A DNA stretch of 64,000 bases from Pogona vitticeps (Eukaryota; Chordata; Lepidosauria; Squamata; Agamidae): NCBI RefSeq assembly GCF_051106095.1, contig NC_135785.1, forward strand, positions 98,529,501 to 98,593,500, written 5' to 3'. Each line of letters opens with the position of its first letter. Within the stretch, counting starts at the first letter, position 1. The translations under genes and the position numbers were made by a program. Shown piece after piece: positions 35,319 to 46,660 of the stretch. Under the pieces are notes generated by a model. It was not told where the DNA came from and ran no database searches. It was given only the letters and a program-made list of their open reading frames with translations.

Positions 35319-36871
35319 TCTTTTGGGTACTATAAGAGACTTGTAATTAAAATCCATGGAAAATTTCTTAGTAAATTGTTAGCAGCCAGTTATGAACTGG
35401 CTTTCTTTGGCAGTCCCCATCCAGCCTTGTCTATCTCAGAAATTGCCTTCTACATCTGATAGATTAGATTCTAGTGGTTTCATCACAATTTCTGACTTTA
35501 TGAACTTTTTTAAACTATCCCCAAGCAATTGCTCACACAATGAAGATGTCAGCACTGCAGATAACCCTGTAGCATCCTCCACCATTGAAGTATGCACCAA
35601 CCTTCAGTGTTTGTTCAAGCTTATCTTTAAGCTCCTTTTAAATAGGCAAGACAGCATTTCTCGTGACAACCCTGTGAGATACGAAGTCCGGTAAAAGTAG
35701 CACATGGCACAACAGAAAAACTTGCATTCTTACCTATTTTAATGTGAGTTTGTCACATGCTCAATTTTTTGAAGGAACATTAAGTCCTTAAATGATTAGT
35801 AGGATCCCAGTCCTGGGCACATTCACTTGGAAGTAAGTTGGAAATGCTTGCCTTTAAATGAGTTTTTAGAATGGGAGTTTTTCCACATAAACTCTCCAAT
35901 AAAAGTGGCACATTTATTTCTGCTCCTGTGCAATCGGCAGCTATGTGCCATGCATCTGTTGGGATGATTATGCTTCTCCTGTTACTGCACCTCCATCCTG
36001 AAGAATAATCTGGCCATTTACCCTGCAATTTATACGAGATTGAGCACTGAAGAATTTGAACAAAGACCTAGAGACGACAGGGTGTAAAGCTAAATGTGGG
36101 AAAACCTGTTGTGGAATTGTATTTTTTTATTGGGGAACCATTTTTTTATTCTTGTTCAGTTGGAAGGGGTGCTTTAATATTTTTTGTGATCGATTGGGCA
36201 TAATTTTTGTCCACTTTTTCAAGTGTGACCACTTGATCCAAAACAAAGGGGGTGTCAGTTCCCCCAACCCAGTATCCCTTCTCTCCAAACTGTTCCTTTC
36301 TCTTTTCTTAAAGTTTAACCTCTGCATTGAAACAGGCTTTCACTAGAATACTTAGGAGACCAAGGAAAGAGAAAGAGGCAGTGGAAATTGCCAATCAGCA
36401 CTTGTGAGCACCTTGTTAAGCCTGATTCTGCTTCCATCCCTGCTAATTCCTGCAAACTTGGATGTGAATCTCAGCAGATCAGCTTACATTTCCCCCCACT
36501 GTGTAGCTGCAACCTTACAAAGAAAATAAAGGATAGGTAGGCAGCTTGCGATTTTATGCAGTCTTACCTATCAGGTAGGGGTTGGGTTAGTGTACCTGCA
36601 AGTCTTCTTTCCACTGCTACGTGTAAATTATGTTGAATTCAAGTGAAACTTAAATACTGTATACTTAACAATGAACAATATTCAGCTATATGTACTGGGA
36701 ACTAAGCAGATAATGTATATTAGATAGTTTAGCATTCATTCAACAAAGCAGTGCACAGTTAAGGACTACTCCTCTGTTTAAAGTTGTCACTGCCTAGTAG
36801 ATTACATGTTAGGGAATGCTTATGTATTTTATCAGACACTTGTAAGTCATAAATCTATGATTTATGATCTA

Positions 36872-36903
36872 TTATTTGATGCATTGTTATATGCATCAAA
36901 TAA
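36872..36903. repeat. Perfect 13-bp hairpin
   Basis: TTATTTGATGCAT and its exact complement enclose a 6-base loop. It is short and may be chance. Confidence 0.7.
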
Positions 36904-37214
36904 CGCAGTTTCTCTTTTGTGTGTGTGTGTGTGTGTGCGCACGTGCACATGCGTGCATTTTTGCCTTCTTCTTGTTCATAAGGACTTTATATCAGTGCCT
37001 CATGGTGGAAAGGTGTGTGTGTATGTGACACAGTGTCACTTGACCCAGGTGTCAAAATGGTTAGTTACAGCCCTGCTTCTCCCTCATCTTGGTCTCTGTC
37101 TTAAAGGAATTTTGGGCTGGGAAATCTCTTTTGACAGCTGATATGGAGGAGACAAGATAAGAAGGAAGAAAGACAGTGGATTGGGGAGAACAGACAGAAA
37201 GGTGGAACCCTCCA

Positions 37215-37435
37215 CAAAATTGAGGCTGGGAATTCCATTTGGCACTGTGCCGCCCAGGAGACCAACCAGCAAGTGTAGCCTTGGGCAAGCTGCACAGCCC
37301 CCAAGTACCCACACCGAGAAGAAGGAAAGGGTAAACCACTTCTGAGTGCCCTATATCTGGGAAACCCTTTAAAAAAAGGATTTTCACAACTCGGAATTGA
37401 TTTGACAGTACAGTACCTAATTATTATTGATTTAC
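37215..37435 (+). repeat. tRNA-headed SINE (type A), head lost
   Basis: The body is clear: 'gtagccttgggcaagctgca', 'agggtaaaccacttctgagt' and 'aattgatttgacagtacagt'. The first part of the tRNA-like head cannot be recognised. Confidence 0.75.
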
Positions 37436-37539
37436 ATAACAGGCAGTCTTCATAGTTTCTATAGTTCGTTACATTTCAAGGGTGCAAAAGTAAAGTCAGT
37501 ATGTGTCCTAGAATGCACGTTTAAATGTCTTTAAAAATA

Positions 37540-38200
37540 AAGTTCCGTGCACGGGCGAAGCGTGGAGTGGGGAAGACGAAAGGAGGAAGAAGGTGATCGA
37601 TTCGGGGAGGAAGCGCGCCTTCTCTTCAGGCGCCTTCCTCCAAGACACAGACCCTAATCCTTCCCCCGCTCAAAGGGAGCATCTGCCCACGTGACCTCGT
37701 GGCTCCCGTGCCGTTTGTCCCAGCTCAAGCAAGGAAAGCTGGGCGGGGTGCGTGTATGATGCTCTCTGGAGCGAGCGAGCGAGCGCGCGTGCGCCAGGGG
37801 ATTGAGAGAGCGCGAGAGCGCCCACCGGGGTTTGCGAGGGGGGCGCGCGCGCTGCTGGAGCCCTCCCCCCCCGCCTCCCGCGCCCCCCCCAAAACGTTGG
37901 CAGCAAAGTTCTGGCGCGTGCAACGGCGCGTGCGGCTCTGGCCCCTGCCGGGCAAAAAGCGCCCCGTTTGTCAGGTGAGGCGCGCGCGGATAACCCTGAC
38001 TGAGGCGGTAAGCGGACAGCGGGGTTCCGAAGCGGTGCGGAGGGAAGGGCGACGGCGAGCGGGAAAGCAGGGCACCTGGGGAGGCGGGAGGGAAGGAAGG
38101 AAGGAAGGAAGGGCGAACCGGTGTCCTCCCCCCTCCCGGGGCAAGGCGAGCGCGAGAGATGCTTGTTTGACCAGGGGTCAAATCTAGAAATGATGAAGGG
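37540..38200 (+). promoter_or_regulatory. CpG island 1, candidate TATA-less promoter
   Basis: The block is far richer in G, C and CpG than the surrounding DNA, with runs such as 'gcgagcgagcgagcgcgcgt'. It contains a CACGTGAC site (37688-37695; bound by USF/TFE-type factors in other promoters) and a GC box GGGCGGGG (37741-37748). No TATA box is seen near them. A strong splice donor at 37974/37975 points to transcription on the + strand. Vertebrate CpG islands usually mark promoters, but the gene cannot be named from this window. Confidence 0.6.
37755..37974 (+). other. Candidate non-coding first exon 1
   Basis: The donor CAG|GTGAGG at 37974/37975 is close to the ideal vertebrate splice donor and lies in CpG island 1. 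The exon start is a guess, because no TATA box or initiator fixes it. The open frames crossing it on both strands are GC-driven and not recognisable, so I treat the exon as untranslated. A coding start further 3' is expected beyond a long intron. Confidence 0.35.
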
Positions 38201-38554
38201 GGAGGAAAAAGAAGCAGGCGAAGGACGCGCACTCTTTCCTCCAGTTGGAGTTGAGACCGGGCGGCTTCTGTTCTTCTTCGGGCCAAAGTTTAATTTGGAG
38301 AAATATTTTGAGAGTCATAATACAACGTACCGTGCATGTGTGAAATAGGCGAAGTGCAGCGCTTATACATTCTTTATCACGTAACGGTATAGTTCATGCA
38401 CTCTGAACTACAAAGGGCGGCTCTTCATGGATTTAAGCATCCCGTTTACTGGAAAAAAAAAGTGCCTTCCCACCCTTGCGTAATTTTATTCCTACTGCGA
38501 TGGATAGTCTTGTTGGTGGTGAGAAGTACTGTATAGGGATAGCACTATGGTACT

Positions 38555-38631
38555 GAGGGTGCGATCATATGTCTATTCAGAAGTAAGCTCATTTGAGTTC
38601 GGTGGAGCTCATGTATGGGACTGCAGCTTTC
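38555..38631. repeat. Short 'AGTAAGTCCCATTGA'-type repeat
   Basis: 'ctattcagaagtaagctcat' followed by 'gagttcggtggagctcatgt' and 'gggactgcagc' follows the family pattern closely. Confidence 0.6.
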
Positions 38632-39334
38632 GTTTGTTTTAAAGGAGCATGCACTGGCTACTTGTGATCTGAGTCACTTCTGCAGTTATGAAAGCACAAG
38701 GTAGGGGATGCAGGTGGTTTTTTTTTACTGCAAGGTACTGGGTTTTCTAGAGATCCCCTCCAAATATTCTGCTTCCAGTCCAGTTCAACATGCAGCTCTT
38801 TTTGCTGCTCTCTGCTAAATTGAAGCACTGTCAGCTGCTTTGTTAACAGCTCCTCACAGAACATTGGTCAGACTGAGCTCTGTGGATCAGTTGTCCATTT
38901 GGGGAAAACAGAAACAGGCAAACAGGTACTAAACTTCAAGCTGTTGGCTGTCATTGAAGAACATTTCCTCTCTTCATCCCTGGCTGGCAATTGGCTTAGC
39001 AGAAAATAGTCACTGGCCAGCCATAAAAACAATATTCTTGCACAATATAAATCATTAATTTTTTTGTTTTCCTACAGCAACTCTTGTGTAGCCAGTTAGT
39101 TAAGATTTGTCATACAATTCTTTAATTTCTCAAGTATGAGAGTGTTTGAGAGTGATGCCTTAAAATCATGTCAGTTGCCACTGTTGTTTGATATTAAATG
39201 AGTAATGCTAGTGATGAGAGAAGCACTTTGCACAGACTCAGATGTAAGGAATAAATACATTATTGCTGCATGTTATCCATGGTCCATCTCTGCTATTGCA
39301 AATGGATTGCAAATCTGGTAGCAGTGTCTTATAA

Positions 39335-39405
39335 TATTCAATCAGAAGGAAGTCCCACTGAGTTCAGCTGGGCTTAATTGCAAGTAACTGAGTATAGAAT
39401 TCCCC
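39335..39405. repeat. Short 'AGTAAGTCCCATTGA'-type repeat
   Basis: 'aatcagaaggaagtcccact' and 'gagttcagctgggcttaatt' match the family core. Confidence 0.55.
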
Positions 39406-39889
39406 TCTAAGGCCTCATGATCTCCAGCAGAAATGGAAACTTACTCCACTTCATTATTTTTCTTTTAAAATTTAATATTTATTCCAGTAATTCCATTTCA
39501 CATATTCATTTACAGAGGAGTATCTTTATTGTAGTCCATCAACTTCTCATCTAGTCATTTAGGAAGAATGTAGTGTCTATAAAGAATAATGAACAGACAT
39601 GATCTAGCCAAAGCAAAGCACACCTAAGCCCTCTTTATTTGTTTGTGTTGAATCCACTTCCATTGAAGGGAACTTAAATGTGTCTTAACTGAGTTGGGTT
39701 GTGCATGGTATTTCCATAGTTCCTTGGAAGTTGCTTGGGCAAACAAAGCAAAGTATGATGCATAGCTGTTTCTGTGCTATCTCTCCAGTAATTTATTTAA
39801 GGGATGCTTCAGATCAGCATGAAACTTCATCTGTCTTGTCAACATAGATAGGTAGGAATCTCATAGCTTGTCCTTGAGCATATTTACTT

Positions 39890-40098
39890 GCAGGTAAGGG
39901 TACCTGGCTGCAGAGGCAGAAGTTGGTTCCTACTGTGCATTGTAGGAGAAATCAACCTGTGCAGGCCTGTACACTCCTAGAGCACCTTCAGAAGAAGAGA
40001 ATGGTAAACCACTTCTGTGTATTTTATACCTAGAAAATCCTGTAACAGGTTGCTGTAAATTGAAATGGACTTGCAGCACTTAATTATTATTAAGGCTT
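39890..40098 (+). repeat. tRNA-headed SINE (type A)
   Basis: It has the end of the head ('gtacctggctgcagaggcag'), the body ('gagaatggtaaaccacttct') and the tail ('acttgcagcacttaattatt'). A type B SINE follows within 20 bases in the same orientation, a head-to-tail pair. Confidence 0.75.
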
Positions 40099-40116
40099 AC
40101 AGCGTTCAATTACCCA

Positions 40117-40295
40117 GTGTGGCATGGTGGATAGAGTGATGGACTAGGACTCAGGAGACCTGGGTTTGAATCCCTGCTCAGCCATTAGGGGTAGGATATT
40201 GACCTAAAACCACTCCTTAAATATCTCGCTTACCTTGAAAGCCCTGTTTGGGTTGCTATCAGTTGGTTCCGATTTGACAGCACATGACATATCTA
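40117..40295 (+). repeat. tRNA-headed SINE (type B)
   Basis: The head reads 'gtgtggcatggtggatagag' and 'actaggactcaggagacctg', with a B-box-like GGTTTGAATCC at 40163-40173. The body 'accactccttaaatatctcg' and tail 'ggttccgatttgacagcaca' follow. The tail resembles that of type A, so the two families share a 3' end and probably a LINE partner. Confidence 0.8.
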
Positions 40296-40481
40296 ACTTA
40301 GCAGTCAGCAGGAATTTCCCCATAGTGATACTGAGCTCTGAAATGGGAATGAATTCTGTACATAATTTTGGGGGTATTGTATAGATGGGGTGGGACTAGA
40401 GAGCAGAAAAGTTGCTTTTTTTGGATGGTGTATTTTAGAATTCCTCAGGCAGCATGGCCTGTACTGTACATGACTGTTGAA

Positions 40482-40558
40482 AACTAAGGCCTATTGAGTT
40501 CAGTGGGATTACTGGGCTTGCCCCCAGCAAGGTAAATGGATGTAAAATAGCAGCCTTG
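40482..40558. repeat. Short 'AGTAAGTCCCATTGA'-type repeat
   Basis: 'ggcctattgagttcagtggg' and 'gtaaatggatgtaaaatagc' match the family. Confidence 0.5.
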
Positions 40559-40589
40559 TTAGCTTAAACAGGGCACAGAGAATTAAATA

Positions 40590-41230
40590 CTTTAGGACCC
40601 CCATATCTGTGGGAAATTGATTTCAAGCCCTCTCCGTGAATACTGAAAAGCACGTATTATAGCTAGGACCCAGGACTCCGTCTGCCTCTAATTTCTAACT
40701 TGATGGGTTCTCTGTGAGTAAAAGCCGAGTTAAAATCTTCTCCCATTCTCAACATGCTGAAGACTGAAGTCTTTGTCTCTTTTTCTCTCCCACACACCAC
40801 ACAGTCTCAGTGGTTCTGTGGGTTTTCTCCAAAGACGATTAGGAGTTCTTTCCCTTCTTTTTCAGGGAGTGATGAGGAAGGTGTTGGCTGGAAGGCAGGA
40901 AGAGCAGGAGGTGGGAAACCTCTCCCAGGAAGCAGTTTGGCTTAACATCTCTTGTCCGGCCTCGCCAGCCAGCCCAGCTGAGTTTTACAGTGACGCTGCT
41001 CTGGAAGGAAGCCGAAGCTGCCTTGACCTGACGGGAGACTAAGCAAAATGGCAGCGGCTTGCCTATATAACATACTGTTTGGTTCCCTCTAGTGGCCAGT
41101 TCTGACAATTACATTTTGAAAATCCATATTTCTAGGTATTTTTATTTAATATGTTTAATATTTTCAGATCGTGTATAAGTGAATATATTTATCCACTGAT
41201 ATTGATCCCGTGGATACGGGAGTCCTACTG
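40590..41230. mobile_element. Non-autonomous Tigger-type (TcMar) transposon
   Basis: The left end 'aggacccccatatctgtggg' and the right end (complement starting CAGTAGGACTCCCGTATCC) form diverged terminal inverted repeats, with TA dinucleotides at 40588-40589 and 41231-41232 as the target duplication. This 'cccccgtatccgcggg' terminus is typical of Tigger-like elements. About 640 bases long; the interior has no transposase, so it must have been moved in trans. The 89-codon frames inside it are not coding. Confidence 0.7.
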
Positions 41231-41327
41231 TAATGAATATACTGAAAGGGACAACTGTTCAAGTAAATGGATAGTATCAAACATACATTCTGAGGTTAAT
41301 TTCAACATAATAACAGCGATCATATGG

Positions 41328-41548
41328 GCAGTCAAATCAATTCTGACTTATGGTTACCCTTTTTGGGGTTTTCTAGGGATAGAGTACTCAGATGTGGTTT
41401 ACTATTCCCTTCTTCTGAGGGCACTCTGGGACTGTACAGCTTTCCCAAGGCCACACAGTCTGGCTCTTCTCACAGAAGCCCTGCAGGGAATCAAACTCCC
41501 AACGTTCGGCTCCACAGCCAGAAGCCTAAGTGACTGTCTATTCAGCTA
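41328..41548 (-). repeat. tRNA-headed SINE (type A), reversed
   Basis: On + it begins 'ggcagtcaaatcaattctga' plus 'cttatggttaccc' and ends with the reversed head 'ctccacagccagaagcctaa'. Nearly full length. Confidence 0.8.
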
Positions 41549-42035
41549 GTTTTATAAAATTGGGACTAAAAAAGGCTGAAATGTGGTTTTTTTTTTAAAT
41601 GGCAGATCATGCCAATGACAGACAGCCTCAGTCCTAAGCACGCATGTTATTTTGAGTTCTATTGAGTTATTGACATCTACTATTGTATTACTGCCAATGT
41701 CAGTCAAAGTTAGGCAGTTTTCATCCTCATGGACATGTATTTGGTCTAAAATTTAGTTTGAGTTTAGAGATGAATCCTCTAATCCTGTGTTGGTTCAGAG
41801 GTATTTCTAAGAGGCAGGGTGCAGAATTGCAGACAAGCTCTGACCCAAACTGTAAAGTGGCAAGAGAAAATCAGAGGCAGTTATGGGCAAATTGTATTGG
41901 TTGGCTTGCCTGTACCTCCTTAAGCCAGCATGACCTGAAGTGCTAGAGTGGGGCTTGGGAGACTGAAATCAAAACCCTTGATTGGCCCCGGAAATTCATT
42001 AGGGGTGTGTGGGGAGGGGCAATAGTAAAAGATTC
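41549..42035. other. No recognised feature
   Basis: Unique-looking sequence with a T run near 41587-41596. Confidence 0.45.
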
Positions 42036-42096
42036 CTTGGGCATCTCATTCATCTTGAAAACATATTCAGGTTTCAAGATGAATGAGATGCCCAAG
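42036..42096. repeat. Perfect 25-bp inverted repeat (hairpin)
   Basis: The left arm 42036-42060 (CTTGGGCATCTCATTCATCT...) and the right arm 42072-42096 are exact reverse complements around an 11-base loop. Base composition is mixed, so chance is very unlikely. A transcript of either strand would fold into a 25-bp stem. Size and lack of bulges are unlike most annotated pre-miRNAs, which are longer and imperfect. Confidence 0.9.
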
Positions 42097-42183
42097 TCAG
42101 AAGTGGTACAATGGGAAATAATAATAACAATGACCACAACATAAAAACCTGAAGCCAGATAAAAGTCCCAGATAGAATACTTA

Positions 42184-42225
42184 GTTAGGTGCTGTCAGGT
42201 TAGAACTAACTTACGGTGATCCACT
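42184..42225 (-). repeat. SINE tail fragment, reversed
   Basis: 'gtgctgtcaggttagaacta' and 'acttacggtgatcc' are the reversed shared SINE tail. No head is present. Confidence 0.6.
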
Positions 42226-43474
42226 GAGTCAGTAGACTTTATATAAGTGTTGATTGACCATCCAACAATTGAGTGGTTAGGTTTATTCTTTTGGGGACTA
42301 GCAATTAGATTTAGGCCAGAGTCTGCAAACAAATGTAAGCTTAAAAAAAAAAGTAGAAGGATACATAATGCATAAAAGTAGATGCACTGTTAAGAGAGTG
42401 AAGTTTCTGTCATTGTACATCTTTTCCATAAATACTTTATGTTAAGTAGAATGGCTGTTTTCTACTTGTCATATCTTTTCTAGAGCATTACACACTAAAT
42501 CCATGTTTTATTGTTAATAATTGAGAATTATTTATGTATATTGTTAATAATTTAGATAAAAGTTTTACATCTCATTTCTGACGCAGCTGCAAAAAAGGTA
42601 GCTATGTGCCACATCTATATTTCTCAATCGCTTTCCCCTCTCACCAGCTGGTAAAAACTGAAATGAAAAAAGCAAGGTACAGCCTTGCACTTTCCTTCTA
42701 CTTTCATTAATCATTTAGAGCTCTTATAAAGGAAATCTGATACACTGCTTCCTTGTATCACCAGGCATGTATCAAATGCCTATATTATGGGAGATGATGC
42801 ATCCATAGAAACTGGAAAGGGCCTTTGTTTTTCCATAGCTTGGTTTGTCCAACCTCCTGACCCATGGAGACAATAAAGTATTTTTGGCAGTAGCAAGCTA
42901 GTAAAGAAGAAGCTTATCATTTGATCTGATGGGTGTTTTTTTTTGGGGGGGGGGGCTTTTTCATGCCTTTGAGACCCATTAACCCATTTTGCAGTGCTTC
43001 CATTTCCTAGAGCTTCAAGCTTAAAAATCTGCTGCGCTGCATTTGGTTTTTACATTTATTGTATTGACCAAATTTGAATATAGCACAACACTTGGACATT
43101 TTAAGTACTGTAACATGAATGTCAGTTAAGAGCAAATTATGAATAAAAGAAGTATGAGAAGGTCCAAAGGAATGGAGAGAATTGTAAAGATAGACAGTCT
43201 GGAAAAATTGTTAGATCATTTACCTATTTGATTTCCCTTTCTAATATAACAAAGTAAGTGGATGTAAAAACACTCTTTCACTCTCTGGTATTTTACCCTT
43301 TCCCCATCCTTATTCCTTCCTTCCTTATTCTCTTGCACCCAGACCCCAACCCTTACTGAACATGAATAAAAACCCCTTTTTTAAAAAGAGCAAATTATGA
43401 ATTTGCGTCTGGTTGGCTAATTGCACAAAACATTTTAAAATAGTAGTGTCATTTTTCTGCAGAATTGGTTTTAG
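42226..43474. other. No recognised feature
   Basis: AT-rich sequence. The stretch 42520-42740 is repeat-free. A T/G run lies at 42930-42956. Confidence 0.45.
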
Positions 43475-43745
43475 AAGATATAGTTGTGTTAGTCTGTGCT
43501 AGCATATCAGACAAAAGCAAAAGAAACATGATAAATAAAAAAGACAAAAATGTGGCACCTTAAAGACCAACTTCTATATTTTAATGTGAGCTTTTGTGTA
43601 CAAATCTACTTACTGATGTCTGAGGAAATGGACTTGTTCAGAAAAGCTCATAGTATTAAAATATAGCAGTTAATCTTTAAAGTACCATCATGTTTTTGTC
43701 TTCTTTATTTATCATGTTTCTTTTGTTTGATACCTGATATGTTTT
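43475..43745. repeat. Fold-back element, copy 2 (most complete)
   Basis: The left arm runs from 'gtgttagtctgtgctagcat' through 'agaaacatgataaataaaaa' and 'gtggcaccttaaagaccaac'. The right arm carries the inverse: 'taatctttaaagtaccatca', then 'ttgtcttctttatttatcat' and 'gtttcttttgtttgatacct'. Arms are over 100 bases each. The same family is at 30300 and 49300. Confidence 0.8.
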
Positions 43746-44584
43746 TGAATTTATTAGGGTGTGGTCTTTTAAAAGTTTATTTTCAACAAGTGCCTGCTTG
43801 TGTTTTCTTCTCCATAAAATGGACCTTGAACCTTTGTGCCTACATCCATCTTTAGTACCTTGAGGCCTTTGCTAATGGGAAATACCTTTACCTTCTTGCT
43901 AATAGGAACAAGTAGCCAATATTGCTTCTGTAGAAACTAATGAATAAGTAATTCTTCTGAATAAGTTATCTTTTGACAAGATGAGGGTGAAGCCAGTGCT
44001 CAAGGTGTGCATGGGAGGGAATGAGAAAAACTGAACAAGCAACAATTTGAAAACAGATGCTGTAATGACACGAATGACAGACGCTGTGCTTGTTCATCCA
44101 GGTTAAACATCCTATAATGTTTGCGGGAGTTTTAAACACTTGTATAAAGAGTGAATTACTTTTTTGGGAGAAGAACAAGTATTAGATGGTAAACAAGCCA
44201 AAATCTGGTTCTAGATCAAGGCGTTTTCCAACCTAAAATAGAAACCATTCTGTATTAGAGCCAGGAGTTGGTGGGGTTTTTTTTGTTTTTGTTTTTTTGT
44301 TTTTTGTTTTTAAGATCCTGGACCAAAATTCCTCTGTTTCTTTGTCTTTTTTTCCCCTCTTCCTGCCACCAAGGTGTCACTTTAAGCAGATGATGACACC
44401 CTGTTGTGTAGCACAGCCAATCCAGCCAAAGTGCAAACAGCATTTCTGAAGTACATTGCAGAAAAACAGCTAAGTATGGAGCTCAGTACTAAGTTATGCA
44501 AAAACTGGAAGGCATGTAACAACCATAACTTTAATTAGCTTAAAGCCGGTCAGAAAAAAAGGAACTTAATGGGCCTAGACCACC
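43746..44584. other. No recognised feature
   Basis: Contains a T-rich, G-interrupted run at about 44276-44312. No coding or repeat family recognised. Confidence 0.45.
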
Positions 44585-44728
44585 ATCTTCCAACCTTGTG
44601 CCCACCAGATTTGTTGGACAGTAGCTCCCAGCAGCCTCAGCCAGCACAACCAATGGCTATGTTGAGGGCAGACCTTTCTTTGATCAACATCTGCAGAGGG
44701 TCAGAACTGGCCCAGAAGCCCAGCTACA
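44585..44728. mobile_element. Decayed palindromic hAT MITE
   Basis: The left end 'ccatcttccaaccttgtgcc' with 'ttggacagtagctcccagca' and 'cctcagccagcacaaccaat' follows the known palindromic hAT MITE of reptiles. The right end survives only as 'caacatctgcagagggtcag'. Related to the small MITE at 60314-60449, but older. Confidence 0.55.
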
Positions 44729-45174
44729 AAAACCTTATTTGGGATTGGCTGAGGAGTGTCCTTAAGGATGAGCAGCTAAGAAGCTTGTACTGTGGGGTAT
44801 TTTAGTCAGTAGCTGAAAATCAGCTTTATCTATCTTGGGGCCTGTCAGCAGAGAAGGGAATGAAAAGCCAGCTGGATAGTTTTAATGACTAAAAAACTAT
44901 AAAGAAGAAGGGAGGACAACATATGGGAAGTGCAGCTTTCAATAGACGTGAGTGGCTGAGAGGAAGATTAGAAGGGTCTTTCTGCATTGTGTGTCCTGTG
45001 AAGACCTTGATGTCTTGGATCGTGTCCTTACGGTTGCAATATCTCAGAAGCCAGATCCTGTCATAGGAAGCCTGCCAGTAACAGAATTAAAAGATTATGA
45101 AAGAGGAAGTTACAAGACTATGCTCAATATAGAAAATTTGGATATTCAAGATATAAAAAGAGTTTAGAAATTTT

Positions 45175-45268
45175 TGCCTTTTTGGACTGCAACTCTCAGA
45201 GGCCCTCAGCCAGGATGTTTCTAATGAAGTGGGCTGTAGTCCGCGAGAGCTTATACTAAATATAATTT
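45175..45268. repeat. Fragments of interspersed repeats
   Basis: 'ggactgcaactctcagaggc' resembles the hAT MITE interior and 'gaagtgggctgtagtccgcg' followed by 'agagcttatact' resembles the right part of the fold-back family. Too short for firm assignment. Confidence 0.35.
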
Positions 45269-46159
45269 GTCCATCTTTAAGATGTCACAAGACATGTTGT
45301 AGTTGGTTTTGCTGCAATTCTGCAGTACTGCCATGGTACTTACGTGACTCCTTAGTGTGCCAACATTTTCATGGCGGACTTAGAATAATACTTTTCTCAG
45401 TTGCTGTCCCTAAAGCCTCCCCAATTGAGACTCTTTATCTGAGAGCATGCTTCAATAGCTTTTAACTCATTATCAGCCTGAGCCTAGGCTGTCCCATGCA
45501 TCAGGAGCATTATCCACTGCTTAACAGATGTACAAGCACCAGCTTTTATCAGAAATTGACTTATACATACCAAACTGCTTTCAGCTCATGCCCAAAATAC
45601 TCCACAAAACACATCCCAAGATTAAAGTTATAACCATATCTGTTTTGATTAATTAGCGACTCATGCCATAAGGATTTGAACTAGGCAGTCCTGAAAATAC
45701 AAAACCCACAAATGTAGAACAGACCTAGAAGAGGCAATGGTAGCATACCCTTGTAGTTCCCTCATACAGCCACTCCATCACACAATCATTAATCTACAGG
45801 GCATCCTGCATTAGTGTAATTTCAACTCACACTGGCCTTGCATGGCTGGGACATTATCAGGTAGCCCATTAACCCAAAGCAGTGTCTCACTGCCAACAAC
45901 AATAAGGGACACAATCCAGGGACCAATGCCTGTCCATACGTTGGTTCAGCCAGCAGTATCACAGGACCTGATCATGTCAGTTACAATGTCAAATAATTTA
46001 TTCATTTTCTCTTCTTCTGGTTTGTGGTCATGTGTCAGTGATGTCCTTCTGAGATCCTGCTTGGAATGCCTAAACTTACCCAGTTGCCCCTATCATCTCC
46101 ACATTCCAATTTTAAAATAGGAAAACTCATACTGCCTTCACTCAGAGTTAGGGTTGCTG
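45269..46159. other. No recognised feature
   Basis: Unique-looking sequence; none of the short open frames is supported. Confidence 0.45.
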
Positions 46160-46305
46160 ACAGGAAAACTGCTGGATAGCTCAGTGGTTTGGGTCTGATG
46201 ACAGAGCCAGAGGCTGAGTTCGATTCCCAACTGTGCCTCCTTGGCAGGGGCTGGACTCAATGATCCATAGGGTCCCTTCAAGCTCTACAGTTATTGTTTA
46301 TTACT
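46160..46305 (+). repeat. Type A SINE head with a CR1-like tail
   Basis: The head has an A-box-like TAGCTCAGTGG (46177-46187) and a B-box-like GTTCGATTC (46218-46226), the internal RNA polymerase III promoter parts of tRNA-derived SINEs. Unlike the other type A copies, the tail reads 'ggctggactcaatgatccat' then 'agggtcccttcaagctctac', which resembles the 3' end of CR1 LINEs. This suggests a SINE subfamily moved by CR1 machinery. Confidence 0.75.
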
Positions 46306-46375
46306 AAGCTAATGTAGGTAGAGTGCATTGTATGTTGAAAAAAACCCCACACTTTAAAAATGCCAATTAGTAATA

Positions 46376-46660
46376 CCATGTTTCCCCGAAAATAAGACAG
46401 GGTCTTATATTATTTTTTGCTCCAAAAATGCATTAGAGCTTATTTTCAGGGGATGTTTTATTTATTTTTTTCATGTACAACAATCAACATTTACTCAAAT
46501 ACAGTCATGTCATCTTCTTCTGGTTGCTGCACAATGGTGGACGGTGGAGTTTCACTCAACTAGGGCTTATTGGGGGGGGGTAGGGCTTATATTTTGAGCA
46601 TCCTGAAAAATCATACTAGGGTTTATTTTCAGGTTAGGTATTATTTTCGGGGAAACAAGG
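46376..46660. mobile_element. MITE with CCTTGTTTCCCCGAAAATAA ends
   Basis: The ends are CCATGTTTCCCCGAAAATAA (46376) and the complement of CCTTGTTTCCCCGAAAATAA (ending 46660), 19 of 20 matching. The interior repeats the 'cttattttcaggggatgttt' theme and has no transposase. A TA precedes the left end (46374-46375); the right flank is TG, which may be a mutated TA. About 285 bases. The superfamily is not certain. Confidence 0.75.

Larger units (their letters stand above)
34601..37214. other. No recognised gene; minor repeats
   Basis: Mostly unique sequence. It holds one diverged short reptile repeat near 35238-35318, a perfect 13-bp hairpin at 36872-36903 and a (GT)n run at about 36919-36938. 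The frame at 35392-35694 is 100 codons long but resembles nothing I know. Confidence 0.4.
38201..39889. other. Mostly unique sequence after CpG island 1
   Basis: Holds a GAAG-rich run at about 38091-38111 just upstream and two short reptile repeats (38555, 39335). Otherwise nothing recognised; it would be intron if the first exon call is right. Confidence 0.4.

Noticed and set aside
35392-35694. A 100-codon frame in unique sequence
   Set aside because: Ser/Leu-rich composition without a recognisable motif or flanking splice sites; may be chance.
37654-38286. A 210-codon minus-strand frame and overlapping plus frames across CpG island 1
   Set aside because: GC-rich DNA has few stop codons; the peptides are low-complexity Arg/Pro/Ser text without a domain, and the splice donor supports the opposite strand.
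40773-41108. Two 89-codon frames on opposite strands
   Set aside because: They lie inside the non-autonomous Tigger-type element, whose interior is non-coding.
44952-45167. A 71-codon frame with C-x2-C and acidic residues
   Set aside because: No known family, no splice context and no codon evidence; length is within chance.
46177-46226. tRNA-like A and B boxes, possibly a tRNA gene
   Set aside because: The sequence does not fold as a complete tRNA by eye and the same head recurs in several SINE copies; it is a SINE promoter region.
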